Source of the DNA: AP-15 sp963701815
GTDB taxonomy: Bacteria > Pseudomonadota > Alphaproteobacteria > ATCC43930 > CGMCC-115725
DNA: 64,000 bases
Reading direction: 5' to 3'
Assembly (NCBI GenBank): GCA_963701815.1
Contig: CAVPBN010000030.1
Span: 62,001-126,000 of the forward strand
The translations under genes and the position numbers were made by a program. Positions within the stretch are counted from its first letter, which is position 1; each line of letters starts with the position of its first letter. This document shows, piece by piece, positions 1-8,486 of the stretch. Under the pieces are notes generated by a model. It saw nothing but the letters and a program-made list of their open reading frames with translations, was not told the origin of the DNA and made no database searches.

Positions 1-1
1 C

Positions 2-415
2 CGCGGCGCCTGTCGCGCGCTCGAACGGCTCGGCTACGCCAGCCTCGTCGAATTCCCGCTCGCCGACGGGCGCCGCGCCGACATCCTGGCGCTGGGCAAG
101 GGCGGCGATCTGGTCATCATCGAGATCAAGACGTCAGTGGCCGACTTCCGTGCCGACCGCAAATGGTCGAATTATCGCGACTTTTCCGATCGCCTCTATT
201 TTGCGGTGGCAAGCGGTTTTCCGAGCCTGCTGATCCCCGAGGAATGTGGCTTGATAGTGGCAGATTCCTTTGGCGCCGAGCTGTTGCGCGATGGGAATAC
301 CACAAAGCTCGAGCCGGGCCGCCGGCGGGCGATGACCCTGCGCTTTGCCCGCGTCGCCGCGGCACGGCTGCGGCGCTGCCTCGACCCCGATGCCGGGCGG
401 TTTGACGCGATCTGA
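2..415 (+). CDS. mmcB: MmcB family DNA repair protein (5' end outside window)
   Basis: The frame is open from base 2, so the start lies outside the window. About 137 residues are visible. The conserved core reads ADILALGKGGDLVIIEIKTS followed by DFRADRKWSNYRDFSDRLYFAV, the nuclease-like D...E-x-K arrangement of the MmcB/DUF2218-type proteins. In Caulobacter MmcB is tied to SOS-independent mitomycin C tolerance; that role is family knowledge and is not shown here. The stop codon abuts the stop of the convergent hldE with no gap. Family membership is fairly secure from the motif; the exact biochemical role is not. Confidence 0.8.
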   Translation, partial: RGACRALERLGYASLVEFPLADGRRADILALGKGGDLVIIEIKTSVADFRADRKWSNYRDFSDRLYFAVASGFPSLLIPEECGLIVADSFGAELLRDGNTTKLEPGRRRAMTLRFARVAAARLRRCLDPDAGRFDAI

Positions 416-1891
416 TCAGGCCGATCCGGCCAAGCGGGAAAACCGCCCGCCTATTCCGTATCCCGGCACCATTTTGGCGAGCAGCACGTCGCCGCCGCTG
501 CCCTTGACGATATCGCCGCCGACCACCTGATCCAGCGGGTAGTCGGCCCCCTTGACCAACAGCTGCGGCCGGATCGTGCGGATCAATTCGAGCGGCGTGT
601 CCTCCTCGAAGATCATAACCAAATCGACCGCCGCCAGCGAGCCCAGTTCGGCCGCCCGAGCCGCCTCTCCTTGGACCGGGCGGTCCCCCCGCTGGCTGAT
701 CCTCGCCGCCGACGCGTCGCTGTTGACCGCCACGATCAGCCGGTCGCAGGCTGCCTTGGCCTGGGTGATCAGGGCCACGTGACCCGAATGCAGCAGATCG
801 AAGCAGCCGTTGGTGAAGCCGATCTTCAGCCCCTGCCGTCGCCAGTGCGCGATCAGGTCGAGCGCTTGGTCGCGCGACATGATCTTACCCGCGTCGCCGC
901 GGCCGCGACCGTCAAAGCAGGCCGCAAGCTCGCTGGCGTAGGCAACGGCAGTGCCGGCCTTGCCGACCACAATGCCGGCTGCCGCGACCGCAAGTCGCAC
1001 CGCGTCGATCATCGTCAGACCCGCCGCGAGCGCCGCCGCGAGCGCGGCCATTTCGGCATCGCCGACGCCGGCGACATCATAGACTTCGCGCAGCTGGGCC
1101 CTTTCGACATGGATCGTGCCATCGGCGGCAACCAGCACCATGCCCTCGGACCCGAGCGAAACCAGCACGGCGTTAAAACCGCATCGCTCGATCAGCGCGC
1201 GCGCAGCGGCGATGACCTCATTTTCGCTGCCCACCGCCATACCGGTGGCATGGGCCAATTCGCGTCGGTTCGGTTTCAGCAGGTCGGCGCCGCGGTAACG
1301 GATCGGGTCGCCGCCCTTCGGATCGACGATGATGCATGCGCCCGCCGCTCCCGCGGCGCGGATAATCTCCAGCGCCACGCCTTCGGTCAGCACGCCTTTG
1401 GCATGATCGCAGACGATCACCACCGCGTGGTCGGTCACCAATTCGCGCGCCAGCTGCAGCATGTCTTCTCGAATATACGGATCGAGCGGGGTCGCGATCT
1501 CGCGATCGGTGCGCAGCAGTTGCTGGTTGGCGGCGACGTAGCGCGTCTTGACCGTGGTCGTGCGCTGCGCTTGGACGAGGGCATGCACCTCGGCCCCGTC
1601 TTGCGCTTCGAGGAGCCGACCGATCTCGCGCCCGGCATCATCGTTACCGATTACCGAGATCAGCGACGCAGCTGCGCCCAATGCCCTCAGATTGCGCAGC
1701 ACGTTGCCGGCGCCGCCTAAAGATTTCAGCTCGTTCTCGATGCACATCACCGGGATCGGGGCTTCCGGCGATACCCGCTCGACCCGGCCGTAAACATAAT
1801 GGTCGAGCATGACGTCGCCGATGCACAAGACCCGAGCCGACTTTAGGCGGTCGACAAAGGCGAGCAGATCGCTGGCTCCGGCTATCGGCAA
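416..1891 (-). CDS. hldE: Bifunctional heptose-7-phosphate kinase / heptose-1-phosphate adenylyltransferase HldE
   Basis: The 491-aa protein has two domains. Residues 1-320 form a PfkB-type kinase with GDVMLDHYVYGRVERVSPEAP and GGAGNVLRNL. Residues 350-491 form a cytidylyltransferase-like domain with GFTNGCFDLLHSGH (HxGH motif) and the later VKGADY. Together they make ADP-D-glycero-beta-D-manno-heptose for the LPS inner core. The start is a TTG with a GGAG about 12 bases upstream; no in-frame ATG is better placed. One oddity: the usual kinase anion-hole/catalytic motif GAGDT reads GVGDAEMA here, keeping Gly-Asp but losing the Thr. Length is normal for a fused HldE, so I infer a functional enzyme with a divergent kinase motif. 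Confidence 0.92.
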   Translation of the reverse strand: MPIAGASDLLAFVDRLKSARVLCIGDVMLDHYVYGRVERVSPEAPIPVMCIENELKSLGGAGNVLRNLRALGAAASLISVIGNDDAGREIGRLLEAQDGAEVHALVQAQRTTTVKTRYVAANQQLLRTDREIATPLDPYIREDMLQLARELVTDHAVVIVCDHAKGVLTEGVALEIIRAAGAAGACIIVDPKGGDPIRYRGADLLKPNRRELAHATGMAVGSENEVIAAARALIERCGFNAVLVSLGSEGMVLVAADGTIHVERAQLREVYDVAGVGDAEMAALAAALAAGLTMIDAVRLAVAAAGIVVGKAGTAVAYASELAACFDGRGRGDAGKIMSRDQALDLIAHWRRQGLKIGFTNGCFDLLHSGHVALITQAKAACDRLIVAVNSDASAARISQRGDRPVQGEAARAAELGSLAAVDLVMIFEEDTPLELIRTIRPQLLVKGADYPLDQVVGGDIVKGSGGDVLLAKMVPGYGIGGRFSRLAGSA

Positions 1892-1975
1892 TGCGTCATT
1901 TCTCCAAGACGCGCTACTATTTGATCGAATTAATTATTTTCAGCAAGAAACAATGCCTGCGGAAAATCGCCGCGG

Positions 1976-2503
1976 TCAGCGCCGCCGACGCAACAGCAGA
2001 TACAGCGCTCCGGCGCCGCCGTGGCGCGGCTGAGCCGGCGCGATCGCCAGAATTTGCCGCCGCAGATCTGCCTCGGCAAGCCACCGCGGGACCCCGCTCT
2101 TCAGCACCCCCGGGCCGTTCGGGTTTAGACCACGGCCGGTAATGACGAGCACGCAGCGCCGCCCCGCCGAGACCGAAGCGGCGACGAACGCGGCCAGCGC
2201 GCGGTGCGCTTCCGCCTGAGTCATTCCATGCAGGTCGAGGCGTGCTTCGATCTCGCGAAGACCGCGCTTCAACCGTTCGGCGCTGGCCCGATCGATATCG
2301 GCAAATCGATCCAGCCGCTGTTCCGGGCCCCGGCCGGGCGGCTGTTCTCCGCGCACCGCGGCTCCGGCCGGCGGCGGAGGAGGGATTGCCGATGGCGGGA
2401 CCGCTGATGGGACCGCACTCGCGCGCCGCCCGAGCGGGGTCACTTCGCGCATCGCAGTGCGCCACAGCTCGGTATCGATATGCCGACCGACAGCGCCGAT
2501 CAT
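1976..2503 (-). CDS. Smr/MutS2-type nuclease domain protein
   Basis: The product is 175 aa. It has a Pro-rich, low-complexity linker (about residues 30-60) and a C-terminal Smr domain (about 90-175). Signature pieces are LDLHGMTQAEAHRAL, VLVITGRG and GAGALYLLLRR, the arrangement of stand-alone Smr proteins related to E. coli SmrA, which can nick DNA. ATG at 2503 has GAGG upstream. It lies 21 bases downstream of the lutC stop on the same strand, so it may be co-transcribed with lutABC. In many alphaproteobacteria this gene follows mltA directly; here the lut genes and a small lipoprotein gene lie between. The cellular role is not known from sequence. Confidence 0.85.
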   Translation of the reverse strand: MIGAVGRHIDTELWRTAMREVTPLGRRASAVPSAVPPSAIPPPPPAGAAVRGEQPPGRGPEQRLDRFADIDRASAERLKRGLREIEARLDLHGMTQAEAHRALAAFVAASVSAGRRCVLVITGRGLNPNGPGVLKSGVPRWLAEADLRRQILAIAPAQPRHGGAGALYLLLRRRR

Positions 2504-2524
2504 ATTTGCACGCGCCCCTCGTCC

Positions 2525-3226
2525 TCAGGCCGGATGACAACCGACCGGATTGTCCTCGATCAAAACGATATGCAGGCGCCGGGGCCCATGCGCGCCGAGC
2601 ACGATGCGCTGCTCGATATCGGCTGTCCGCGACGGGCCGGTGACGAAATTTACGACCCGCGGCAACCGCTCCGCCCCGATGCCCCGCAACCGGTCCCAGC
2701 CATCCTCGTAAGTGGCGACGACCTGCTCCGCACCAGCGACCACTATATGCGTATCCGGCAAGAAATTCAATGTCGTCGGCGTCTCCGGCGCAGCGATGAG
2801 CATCAAGGTCCCGGTCTCGGCGATCGCGGCAAAGCACGGCGTCACACTGACCGCGTCCCCGGTCTCGGCGCGGCCCCGGCGAATGCGCAGCAACGGCCGG
2901 GTCGCCCAGGGGATGGCGGCGAGCCCGGGGTCTGGGGCCATGACCAGCTCGGCCGGCAGATTTTCGCTCGCCAGATAGGCCGCGACCGCTTCGGGCACCG
3001 CCTCGCGCGAGGCGACCCGGGTGACCGTCGTCTGGACTTCCTCGGCCATCGCGACAAACAGCTCGACCCGCCTTGCAGCATCGAGGGCCGTCGCCCGCGC
3101 CGGCACCGCATTGCGGCTGTGCCGACCCAGCTCGGCGCGCAACTCAGCCTCGATTTCGGGCGCCAGCCGGCCGCGCTTCAGCGAACCGCGGATGGCGGCC
3201 AGGATGGTCCCCCGCGCGTCGTTCAC
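2525..3226 (-). CDS. lutC: Lactate utilization protein C (LUD domain)
   Basis: The gene encodes 233 aa from a GTG that overlaps the lutB stop as GTGA, which decides the start. The LUD/YkgG domain spans most of the protein: an N-terminal helical part, then TPCFAAIAETGTLMLIAA, NFLPDTHIVVAGAEQVV and, near the C-terminus, FVTGPSRTADIEQRIVLGAHGP. LutC works with LutA and LutB in an iron-sulfur lactate oxidase that turns L-lactate into pyruvate. The tight lutA-lutB-lutC order supports the assignment. Confidence 0.93.
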   Translation of the reverse strand: MNDARGTILAAIRGSLKRGRLAPEIEAELRAELGRHSRNAVPARATALDAARRVELFVAMAEEVQTTVTRVASREAVPEAVAAYLASENLPAELVMAPDPGLAAIPWATRPLLRIRRGRAETGDAVSVTPCFAAIAETGTLMLIAAPETPTTLNFLPDTHIVVAGAEQVVATYEDGWDRLRGIGAERLPRVVNFVTGPSRTADIEQRIVLGAHGPRRLHIVLIEDNPVGCHPA

Positions 3227-4665
3227 CGGCCGGCCGCCCGCCGCGGTCGGCGCCTGCACCGCTCGGCCCAGAGAGAGTGAAAGCTGCGTCCCTCGGGCGC
3301 CGGCATGTCCCGTCCAGCCGTCCAGCCGGCGGCCAGCGGCAGGCTGCGCAGCCGCCCGCGCCGCCCGCCGAGCCCGCCCAGAGCGCGGCTCGCGACCTCG
3401 GCCAGCACATGATAGAGCGCCGGGCGGCGCGCCGCCCACGCCCACAACGACAGCCCGGTGCGCCACGCCCGCGGGACCAGCGGGGTCGCGAATTCGCGTT
3501 CGCGCCAATGCCGCAGCATCTTCGGCAACGGGATCTTCACCGGGCACACGCTTTCGCAGCGCCCGCACAAGGTCGAGGCATTGGGCAAGGGCGCGGCGGC
3601 CTCGATGCCGATCAACCCCGGCGTCAGCACCGACCCCATCGGCCCGGGATAGACCCAACCATAGGCATGGCCGCCTACTGCGGCATAGACCGGGCAGTGG
3701 TTGATGCAGGCGGCGCAGCGGATGCACCGCAGCATGTCCTGGAACTCGCCGCCCAGCATCGCGCTGCGGCCATTGTCGATCAGCACGACGTGGTATTGCT
3801 CGGGGCCGTCGAGATCGCCGGGCTGCCGCGCGCCGGTCGACACCGTCGTGTAGGTCGAGAATTCCTGACCGGTGGCCGAGCGCGCCAGCAGGCGCAGCAG
3901 GGTTGCCGCATCCTCGATCGTCGGCACCAGTTTTTCGAGGCTGGCGACGACGACATGGACGCGCGGCAGCGTCTGGGTAAGATCGCCATTGCCCTCATTG
4001 GTCACGATGATGCTGGAACCGGTTTCGGCGACCAGGAAATTGGCCCCGGTGATGCCGACATCGGCGGCCAGAAAACGAGGCCGCAACATGGCGCGCGCCT
4101 CGTCGCAGAGTTCGCGCGGCTCGTCGAGCGGCCGCGCCGGATCGAGCGAGGGGTGCGCGGCGCGAAAGGCCTCGGCGACCTGCTCCTTGACCAGATGGAT
4201 CGCCGGCGCGATCAGATGGCTCGGCGGCTCGCGGCGCAGCTGGATGATGTATTCGCCGAGATCGGTTTCGATCGGGGTAATGCCGTTCCTTTCGAGGTGA
4301 TCGTTGAGCCCGATCTCCTCCGCGATCATCGACTTGCCCTTGGTCACGGTACGGGCGCCGACCGAGCGGCAGATCTGCAAAACCGCGGCGCAAGCCTCCT
4401 CGGATGTACTCGCCCAATGCACCGTGCCGCCGGCAGCGACGACATTCTGCTCGTAGATTTCGAGATAAAAATCGAGGTGCTGTAGGATGCGGTCTTTGAT
4501 CGCGCGGCCCGTATCGCGCAGCGCCTCGAATTCGGGCAGCCGCTCGACCGCCCGGCGACGGTTCAGCGGGAACCCGCCCTGCATCCGCTCCAGCGCCCGC
4601 TGCAGATTGCTGTCGGCCAAGCCGATCCTGGCATTGGCTGCGAAATTGCCGCTGGTGGCCAGCAT
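3223..4665 (-). CDS. lutB: Lactate utilization iron-sulfur protein B
   Basis: The 480-aa product has an N-terminal LUD domain (GARTVTKGKSMIAEEIGLN; VGITGANFLVAETGSSIIVT). It also has a ferredoxin-like segment with two 4Fe-4S motifs, CIRCAACINHCPVY and CGRCESVCPVKIP, followed by a C-terminal tail. It is the electron-transfer/oxidoreductase core of the LutABC L-lactate oxidation complex, probably cytoplasmic. The start ATG has AAGG just upstream and lies 25 bases after the lutA stop; the end overlaps lutC by four bases. All clusters and motifs look intact. Confidence 0.94.
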   Translation of the reverse strand: MLATSGNFAANARIGLADSNLQRALERMQGGFPLNRRRAVERLPEFEALRDTGRAIKDRILQHLDFYLEIYEQNVVAAGGTVHWASTSEEACAAVLQICRSVGARTVTKGKSMIAEEIGLNDHLERNGITPIETDLGEYIIQLRREPPSHLIAPAIHLVKEQVAEAFRAAHPSLDPARPLDEPRELCDEARAMLRPRFLAADVGITGANFLVAETGSSIIVTNEGNGDLTQTLPRVHVVVASLEKLVPTIEDAATLLRLLARSATGQEFSTYTTVSTGARQPGDLDGPEQYHVVLIDNGRSAMLGGEFQDMLRCIRCAACINHCPVYAAVGGHAYGWVYPGPMGSVLTPGLIGIEAAAPLPNASTLCGRCESVCPVKIPLPKMLRHWREREFATPLVPRAWRTGLSLWAWAARRPALYHVLAEVASRALGGLGGRRGRLRSLPLAAGWTAGRDMPAPEGRSFHSLWAERCRRRPRRAAGR

Positions 4666-4689
4666 TGGTTCGGCCTTTCTTCGCCGCCG

Positions 4690-5457
4690 CTAGCGCGGCG
4701 CGCCGATCGGAGGGACCTGCCCGGTCATGCCGGCCAGCACCTCGGCGACATGGCGAACCTCGATCCGGTTTCCCCGGCGATAGAGTTTGCCGGCGATGTT
4801 CAACAGACAGCCGAGATCGCCGGCCAACAGCGCCGGCGCCCCGGTGGCGACGACGTCCCTGGCCTTGTCTTCGACGATCTTGTCCGAAATATCCGGATAT
4901 TTGACCGCAAAAGCGCCGCCGAAGCCGCAGCATGTTTCGGCCCCCGGCAGTTCGCGCAGCCTCACCCCGCAGACCGTGCCGAGGAGCAGCCGCGGTTGCT
5001 CCCTGATGCCGAGTTCCCGCAACCCGGAACAGGCATCGTGGTAGGTCACCTCGCGGTCCCACCGCGCTGCGACCCTCTGCATGCCGCAGACATCGACCAG
5101 AAACGACACCAATTCCCAGGTGCGTTCGGCCAATTGCCGCACCCTCGGCAAGATTGCCGGTTCATCGGCAAACAGTTCCGGATAGTGTCGGCGGATCATC
5201 CCGGCGCAGGAGCCCGATGGGGCGACGACGTAATCGTAGCCGGCAAAGGCATCGAGCACCTGCATCGCGATCGCCTTGGTATCGACACGATCGCCGGAAT
5301 TATAAGCGGGCTGACCGCAACAGGTCTGAGCCCGCGGCACTTCGACCTCGCAGCCGGCCTCTTCCAGCAATTTGACCGCGGCAAAGCCGACCGTGGGGCG
5401 AAACAGATCGACCAGGCACGTCACGAACAAGGCAACGCGCAACGGTCGCTCAGTCAT
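4690..5457 (-). CDS. lutA: Lactate utilization (Fe-S) protein A
   Basis: The protein is about 255 aa with two copies of the CCG-type cysteine-rich domain: an early CLVDLF and AQTCCGQPAYNSG, and a later TYHDACSGLRELG with GAETCCGFGGAFAVKYPDIS. These bind a [4Fe-4S]-type centre in the GlpC/HdrB/LutA family. The first gene of the lutABC operon, it serves L-lactate oxidation to pyruvate. ATG at 5457 is preferred over a GTG immediately before it. No LutR or lactate permease gene lies beside it in this window. Confidence 0.93.
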   Translation of the reverse strand: MTERPLRVALFVTCLVDLFRPTVGFAAVKLLEEAGCEVEVPRAQTCCGQPAYNSGDRVDTKAIAMQVLDAFAGYDYVVAPSGSCAGMIRRHYPELFADEPAILPRVRQLAERTWELVSFLVDVCGMQRVAARWDREVTYHDACSGLRELGIREQPRLLLGTVCGVRLRELPGAETCCGFGGAFAVKYPDISDKIVEDKARDVVATGAPALLAGDLGCLLNIAGKLYRRGNRIEVRHVAEVLAGMTGQVPPIGAPR

Positions 5458-5548
5458 CACCCCGACCCGATTGTTCGCAGGAACCGAAAAATCATAGTGT
5501 ATCGCGACGGCAAATCAACCGGGCACGACCTGCCGGGCGGGTCCCTAT

Positions 5549-5576
5549 AAACCGGACCGGTCAGCCGGACCGGTTT
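5549..5576. repeat. Imperfect inverted repeat in the lut/lipoprotein intergenic region
   Basis: A 12-base arm (AAACCGGACCGG) is followed by a four-base loop and a matching arm with one A-A mismatch. It lies about 90 bases before the lutA start, between divergent genes, so it could be an operator or a transcript hairpin. No poly-T tract follows. Confidence 0.5.
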
Positions 5577-5619
5577 GCGTAACCTATGGCAGAGCAGGCA
5601 CGGGGGGCACCGGGTGAGC

Positions 5620-5811
5620 ATGATCAGGCAAGCAAACGACCAAGACCGTCGCCGGACGACGGGCATGACCAAAGCGGTGCCGCCGCGGCGCGCCCGCAGC
5701 CTTGCCGTCATCGGCATGGCGATCGTGGTGGGCGTCCTGCTCGCCGGCTGCTACGTCGCTCCGGTCGGACCGGGGCCCGGCTGGTGCTACTACCATCCGC
5801 ACCGCTGCTAG
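5620..5811 (+). CDS. Small predicted lipoprotein
   Basis: The gene encodes about 63 aa. A basic N-terminus (PPRRARS) leads into a hydrophobic stretch ending in the lipobox LLAGC, then a short Gly/Pro/Tyr-rich tail ending WCYYHPHRC. That is the pattern of a tiny outer- or inner-membrane lipoprotein. The start is uncertain: ATG at 5620 or ATG at 5665; neither has a strong ribosome site. It is divergent from lutA and convergent with mltA. The function is unknown; such short lipoproteins are common in alphaproteobacteria. Confidence 0.55.
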   Translation: MIRQANDQDRRRTTGMTKAVPPRRARSLAVIGMAIVVGVLLAGCYVAPVGPGPGWCYYHPHRC

Positions 5812-5885
5812 CGGAACAACACAGAAACGACAGCACTTCCGAAGCGCGGCGCGGTGGAACCCGGTCCGGCAGCGGCCGAAGGCGG

Positions 5886-7091
5886 TCATTGCCCGGCGTC
5901 GGCAATCCGACGATCGGCGAGCCCGCGCGGGAGCAGGAGATAATACCGGCCGATTGCATTCATCTCGCCGGCCCGCCGGCCCGCATCCGCGCCGGTGCCC
6001 CAGAACAGGTCGCCGCGCACCGGCCCTTTGATCGCACCGCCGACATCCTGGGCAACGGCGAGAACGCGGACATGTCGATCGGGCAAGTATCGCTCGACGG
6101 CGTCGAGCCAAAGCGGAACGCCGAGCGGGACATAGGCGGGGTCGACGGCGATACTGCGCCGGGGCGTCAGGACGACGCGCTCGGCGCCGATCGGTCCGTC
6201 GCCGCTCACCTCGCGAAAATACACATAAGAGGGGTCCGCGCGCCGCAGGCTGTCGCCCGCTTTGGGATGTTGTTCCATCCAGTGCCGGATCGTCTGCATC
6301 GTCAGCTTGTCGCGGGCGATTTCGCCGCGCTCGAGCAGAATTCGCCCGACCGGAACATAGGGGCGCCCGTTCTGTCCGGCGTAGCCTAAGCGGACGATCC
6401 GGCCGTCGCCGAGCCGGACGCGTCCGGAGCCCTGTATCTGCAAAAAGAACGCATCGACCGCGTCGTCCACCCAGAGCAGTTCGAGACCCCGACCGGCCAG
6501 CGCGCCGTCCTCGATCTCGGCCCGGGAATAGCGCGCCGCCAAGGCAGGATCGGCCGGTAGACCGTAGATCGGCGTCCGATAGCGCCGGTCGCGCCGGCGC
6601 GAGCCGTTCAGTTCGATCTCATAATATCCGGTAACAAGCCCTTTATCCTCGCCGTTGTCGGCGACCGCCATCGGGACAAACTCGGATTCGAAGAATCGGC
6701 GGGCCGCCCCGTCGTCGCCGGCCGGCACGGCCTGCGCGGCCGCGCATGGTGCGCGCCAGTCGTCGATCCGCCCGAAATCCGCGCGGCTCGGCAAGGCCTG
6801 TCTCGGCGCACCATCGGGCCGCATCAGAAACCGCGCGCAGGATCTGAGAAATACCGGCACCGCCGAGGCTGCCCGGTCGCCTGCCCAACCGGTGAGCCGA
6901 TCAAACCCGACCGGCGTCAAGGTCATTCGCGGCGGCCCGCGATCGTCCGCCAGGAAAGCCAGCAGCAGAAACGCCGCCGCAATCCGAACAAATCCGCAAT
7001 TCCCGGCGGCAGCGGCATCCCGCCGAAGTCTAGCCGCCGCCCGTCGCGGCGAGGACCCAATTGGGGTCGGTCGATCGGACATCGCGCGCAA
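5886..7091 (-). CDS. mltA: Membrane-bound lytic murein transglycosylase A
   Basis: The product is 401 aa. A basic N-terminus and hydrophobic segment (about residues 35-48) are followed by the MltA barrel (VTGYYEIELNGSR, YRTPIYGLP, FFLQIQGSGRVRL) and the C-terminal 3D domain (DPAYVPLGVPLWLD, VAQDVGGAIKGPVRGDLFWG) with its conserved Asp residues. The enzyme cleaves peptidoglycan glycan strands to 1,6-anhydro ends in the periplasm. The only usable starts (7091 or 7082) overlap the end of the Tim44-like gene by about 50-60 bases. I saw no clear lipobox, so membrane attachment may be through the N-terminal segment. Confidence 0.9.
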   Translation of the reverse strand: MRAMSDRPTPIGSSPRRAAARLRRDAAAAGNCGFVRIAAAFLLLAFLADDRGPPRMTLTPVGFDRLTGWAGDRAASAVPVFLRSCARFLMRPDGAPRQALPSRADFGRIDDWRAPCAAAQAVPAGDDGAARRFFESEFVPMAVADNGEDKGLVTGYYEIELNGSRRRDRRYRTPIYGLPADPALAARYSRAEIEDGALAGRGLELLWVDDAVDAFFLQIQGSGRVRLGDGRIVRLGYAGQNGRPYVPVGRILLERGEIARDKLTMQTIRHWMEQHPKAGDSLRRADPSYVYFREVSGDGPIGAERVVLTPRRSIAVDPAYVPLGVPLWLDAVERYLPDRHVRVLAVAQDVGGAIKGPVRGDLFWGTGADAGRRAGEMNAIGRYYLLLPRGLADRRIADAGQ

Positions 7092-7696
7092 AGGTCCAGT
7101 AGTCGGTTTTTTCTATCGGATGGTCGGGATCGCCGTCGACGATGCTGCCGTCCGCCCCACGCGTCAGATTGATCTGCTGCGAGGTGAGCTTGACCGCCAC
7201 TCGGGCTGTTTGCCCCGAAAGCTCGGCGCTGACCACATCGGCGCCGGCCGGCCGCACAATCTTGGTTTCGAGCGTCTCCCTGGCGGCGGCGCGCTCGTCA
7301 ATCGCCCCGGCAAACTGCTCGTAGACCTCGTCACTCAACAACGGCCGCAGCGCGGACTTGTCACCGCCGGCAAAACTGGAGACGATCATCTCGAAGGCGA
7401 CTCGCGCACCCTCGAGAAAACTGCGCCGGGTCAAAGCTCGGATCGGCGCGGCGGATCCGTTCGATCCCCTGCGCAATCGGATCCGCCGGTTTGGCGCCGA
7501 GGACCGCAACCGCCGCAGTCTGGCTGCGCTCGGCAATTGGTTCGATCTTTTCGGGCCCCGGCCCGGTGCGGCCGAAGAGATTATCCCGCCGCCGCTCGTT
7601 CCCGGTTCGCCGGCCGAGCACGCTGCGCAAACGCAGTACCAGAAAGCCGGCGATCATCGCGAACAGGATGACATCGAAATATTGAAAATCGCCCAT
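7030..7696 (-). CDS. Tim44-like domain protein, frameshifted in this sequence
   Basis: Two overlapping reading frames join into one typical alphaproteobacterial Tim44-like protein of about 221 aa. The N-terminal part starts MGDFQYFDVILFAMIAGFLV, a membrane anchor, and runs to DPSFDPAQF. The rest continues LEGARVAFEMIVSSFAGGD and YWTFARDV in the other frame. The break maps to the AAAA run at 7417-7420; one base fewer restores a continuous Q-F-L-E-G-A-R. It is upstream of mltA, as usual. A sequencing indel is as likely as a real mutation. Family role: a membrane-anchored Tim44/ribosomal L45-like fold, function in bacteria unclear. Confidence 0.8.
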
Positions 7697-7982
7697 CGCC
7701 GTACAGGCCCCGATCCCTGCGCGAGAGCCAAAAGCCGGCCCTCGCCTTGATCAGATGGGGGACGCAAGCCCGCACAACAAGCGCGGCCAGCCGATCGGAT
7801 GCGGCAGATCGCCGACGAAACCCGGCATGGCGGTCGCCCGCGCCGATATTCGGCGGCGGGGTGCGGCGTTGATCAATCGCGAGGATTTGTGCTAGCGATG
7901 GGCTTGGTGCGGTAGTTCGTGGAGGGTTCTCTCGGGCGTTGCGCAATTGCACCGGCTTGCATCACTCGCGCGGGAGGTGGCG

Positions 7983-8483
7983 ATGGCGGAGGCGGCGAAG
8001 GGCAATGGCGACGCCGGCGCGGCGGCACCCCCGCTCGGGACCGATCAACCCCAGCAGTTGATCGTCAATGCCCAGTACATCAAGGATTTCTCGTTCGAAA
8101 ATCCGAGAGCACCGCAAAGCCTGATCCAGCCGACCGCCGCACCCGAGGTGGCGATCAACGTCGACGTCAAGGCCCGAAATCTCAGCCCGGACGTCTTCGA
8201 GGTCGTACTGACCGTCAACGTCAACGCGCAAACGCAGGACGAGCCGGTGTTCCTGGTCGAACTTGCCTATGCGGCGGTGGTGACGATGCCGCACGCCCCG
8301 GAAGCGATCGTTCCGGCGATGATCTTGGTTGAGACGCCGAGGCTGCTCTTTCCGTTTGCCCGCGCCATCATCGCCAATGCGACGCGCGACGGCGGTTTCC
8401 CGCCCCTGATGATCAACCCGATCGACTTCGCCGAACTGCTGCGGCAGCAGCAGCCGACAACACAGTCCGCGGCCATCGTCTGA
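7983..8483 (+). CDS. secB: Protein-export chaperone SecB
   Basis: The protein is 166 aa from ATG 7983, which is chosen because GGGAGGTGG lies directly upstream; an earlier in-frame start lacks this. The SecB fold is evident from QYIKDFSFENPRAP, VFEVVLTVNV, AYAAVVTM, LLFPFARAIIANATRDGGFP and LMINPIDFAELL. SecB tetramers keep precursor proteins unfolded and hand them to SecA. It sits divergent from the Tim44-like gene and convergent with dnaQ with a three-base gap, the classic alphaproteobacterial arrangement. Confidence 0.96.
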   Translation: MAEAAKGNGDAGAAAPPLGTDQPQQLIVNAQYIKDFSFENPRAPQSLIQPTAAPEVAINVDVKARNLSPDVFEVVLTVNVNAQTQDEPVFLVELAYAAVVTMPHAPEAIVPAMILVETPRLLFPFARAIIANATRDGGFPPLMINPIDFAELLRQQQPTTQSAAIV

Positions 8484-8486
8484 TTG

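Noticed and set aside
671..1720. Long plus-strand open frame antisense to hldE
   Set aside because: It is the mirror of a strongly conserved gene in GC-rich DNA; composition is Arg/Ala/Gly-rich with no family resemblance.
3073..4485. 470-codon plus-strand frame opposite lutB/lutC
   Set aside because: Shadow frame of the lut genes; no domain, and the iron-sulfur genes on the other strand are certain.
5549..5576. Rho-independent terminator for lut or the lipoprotein gene
   Set aside because: The hairpin lies upstream of both divergent genes and lacks a T-run, so a terminator role is not supported.
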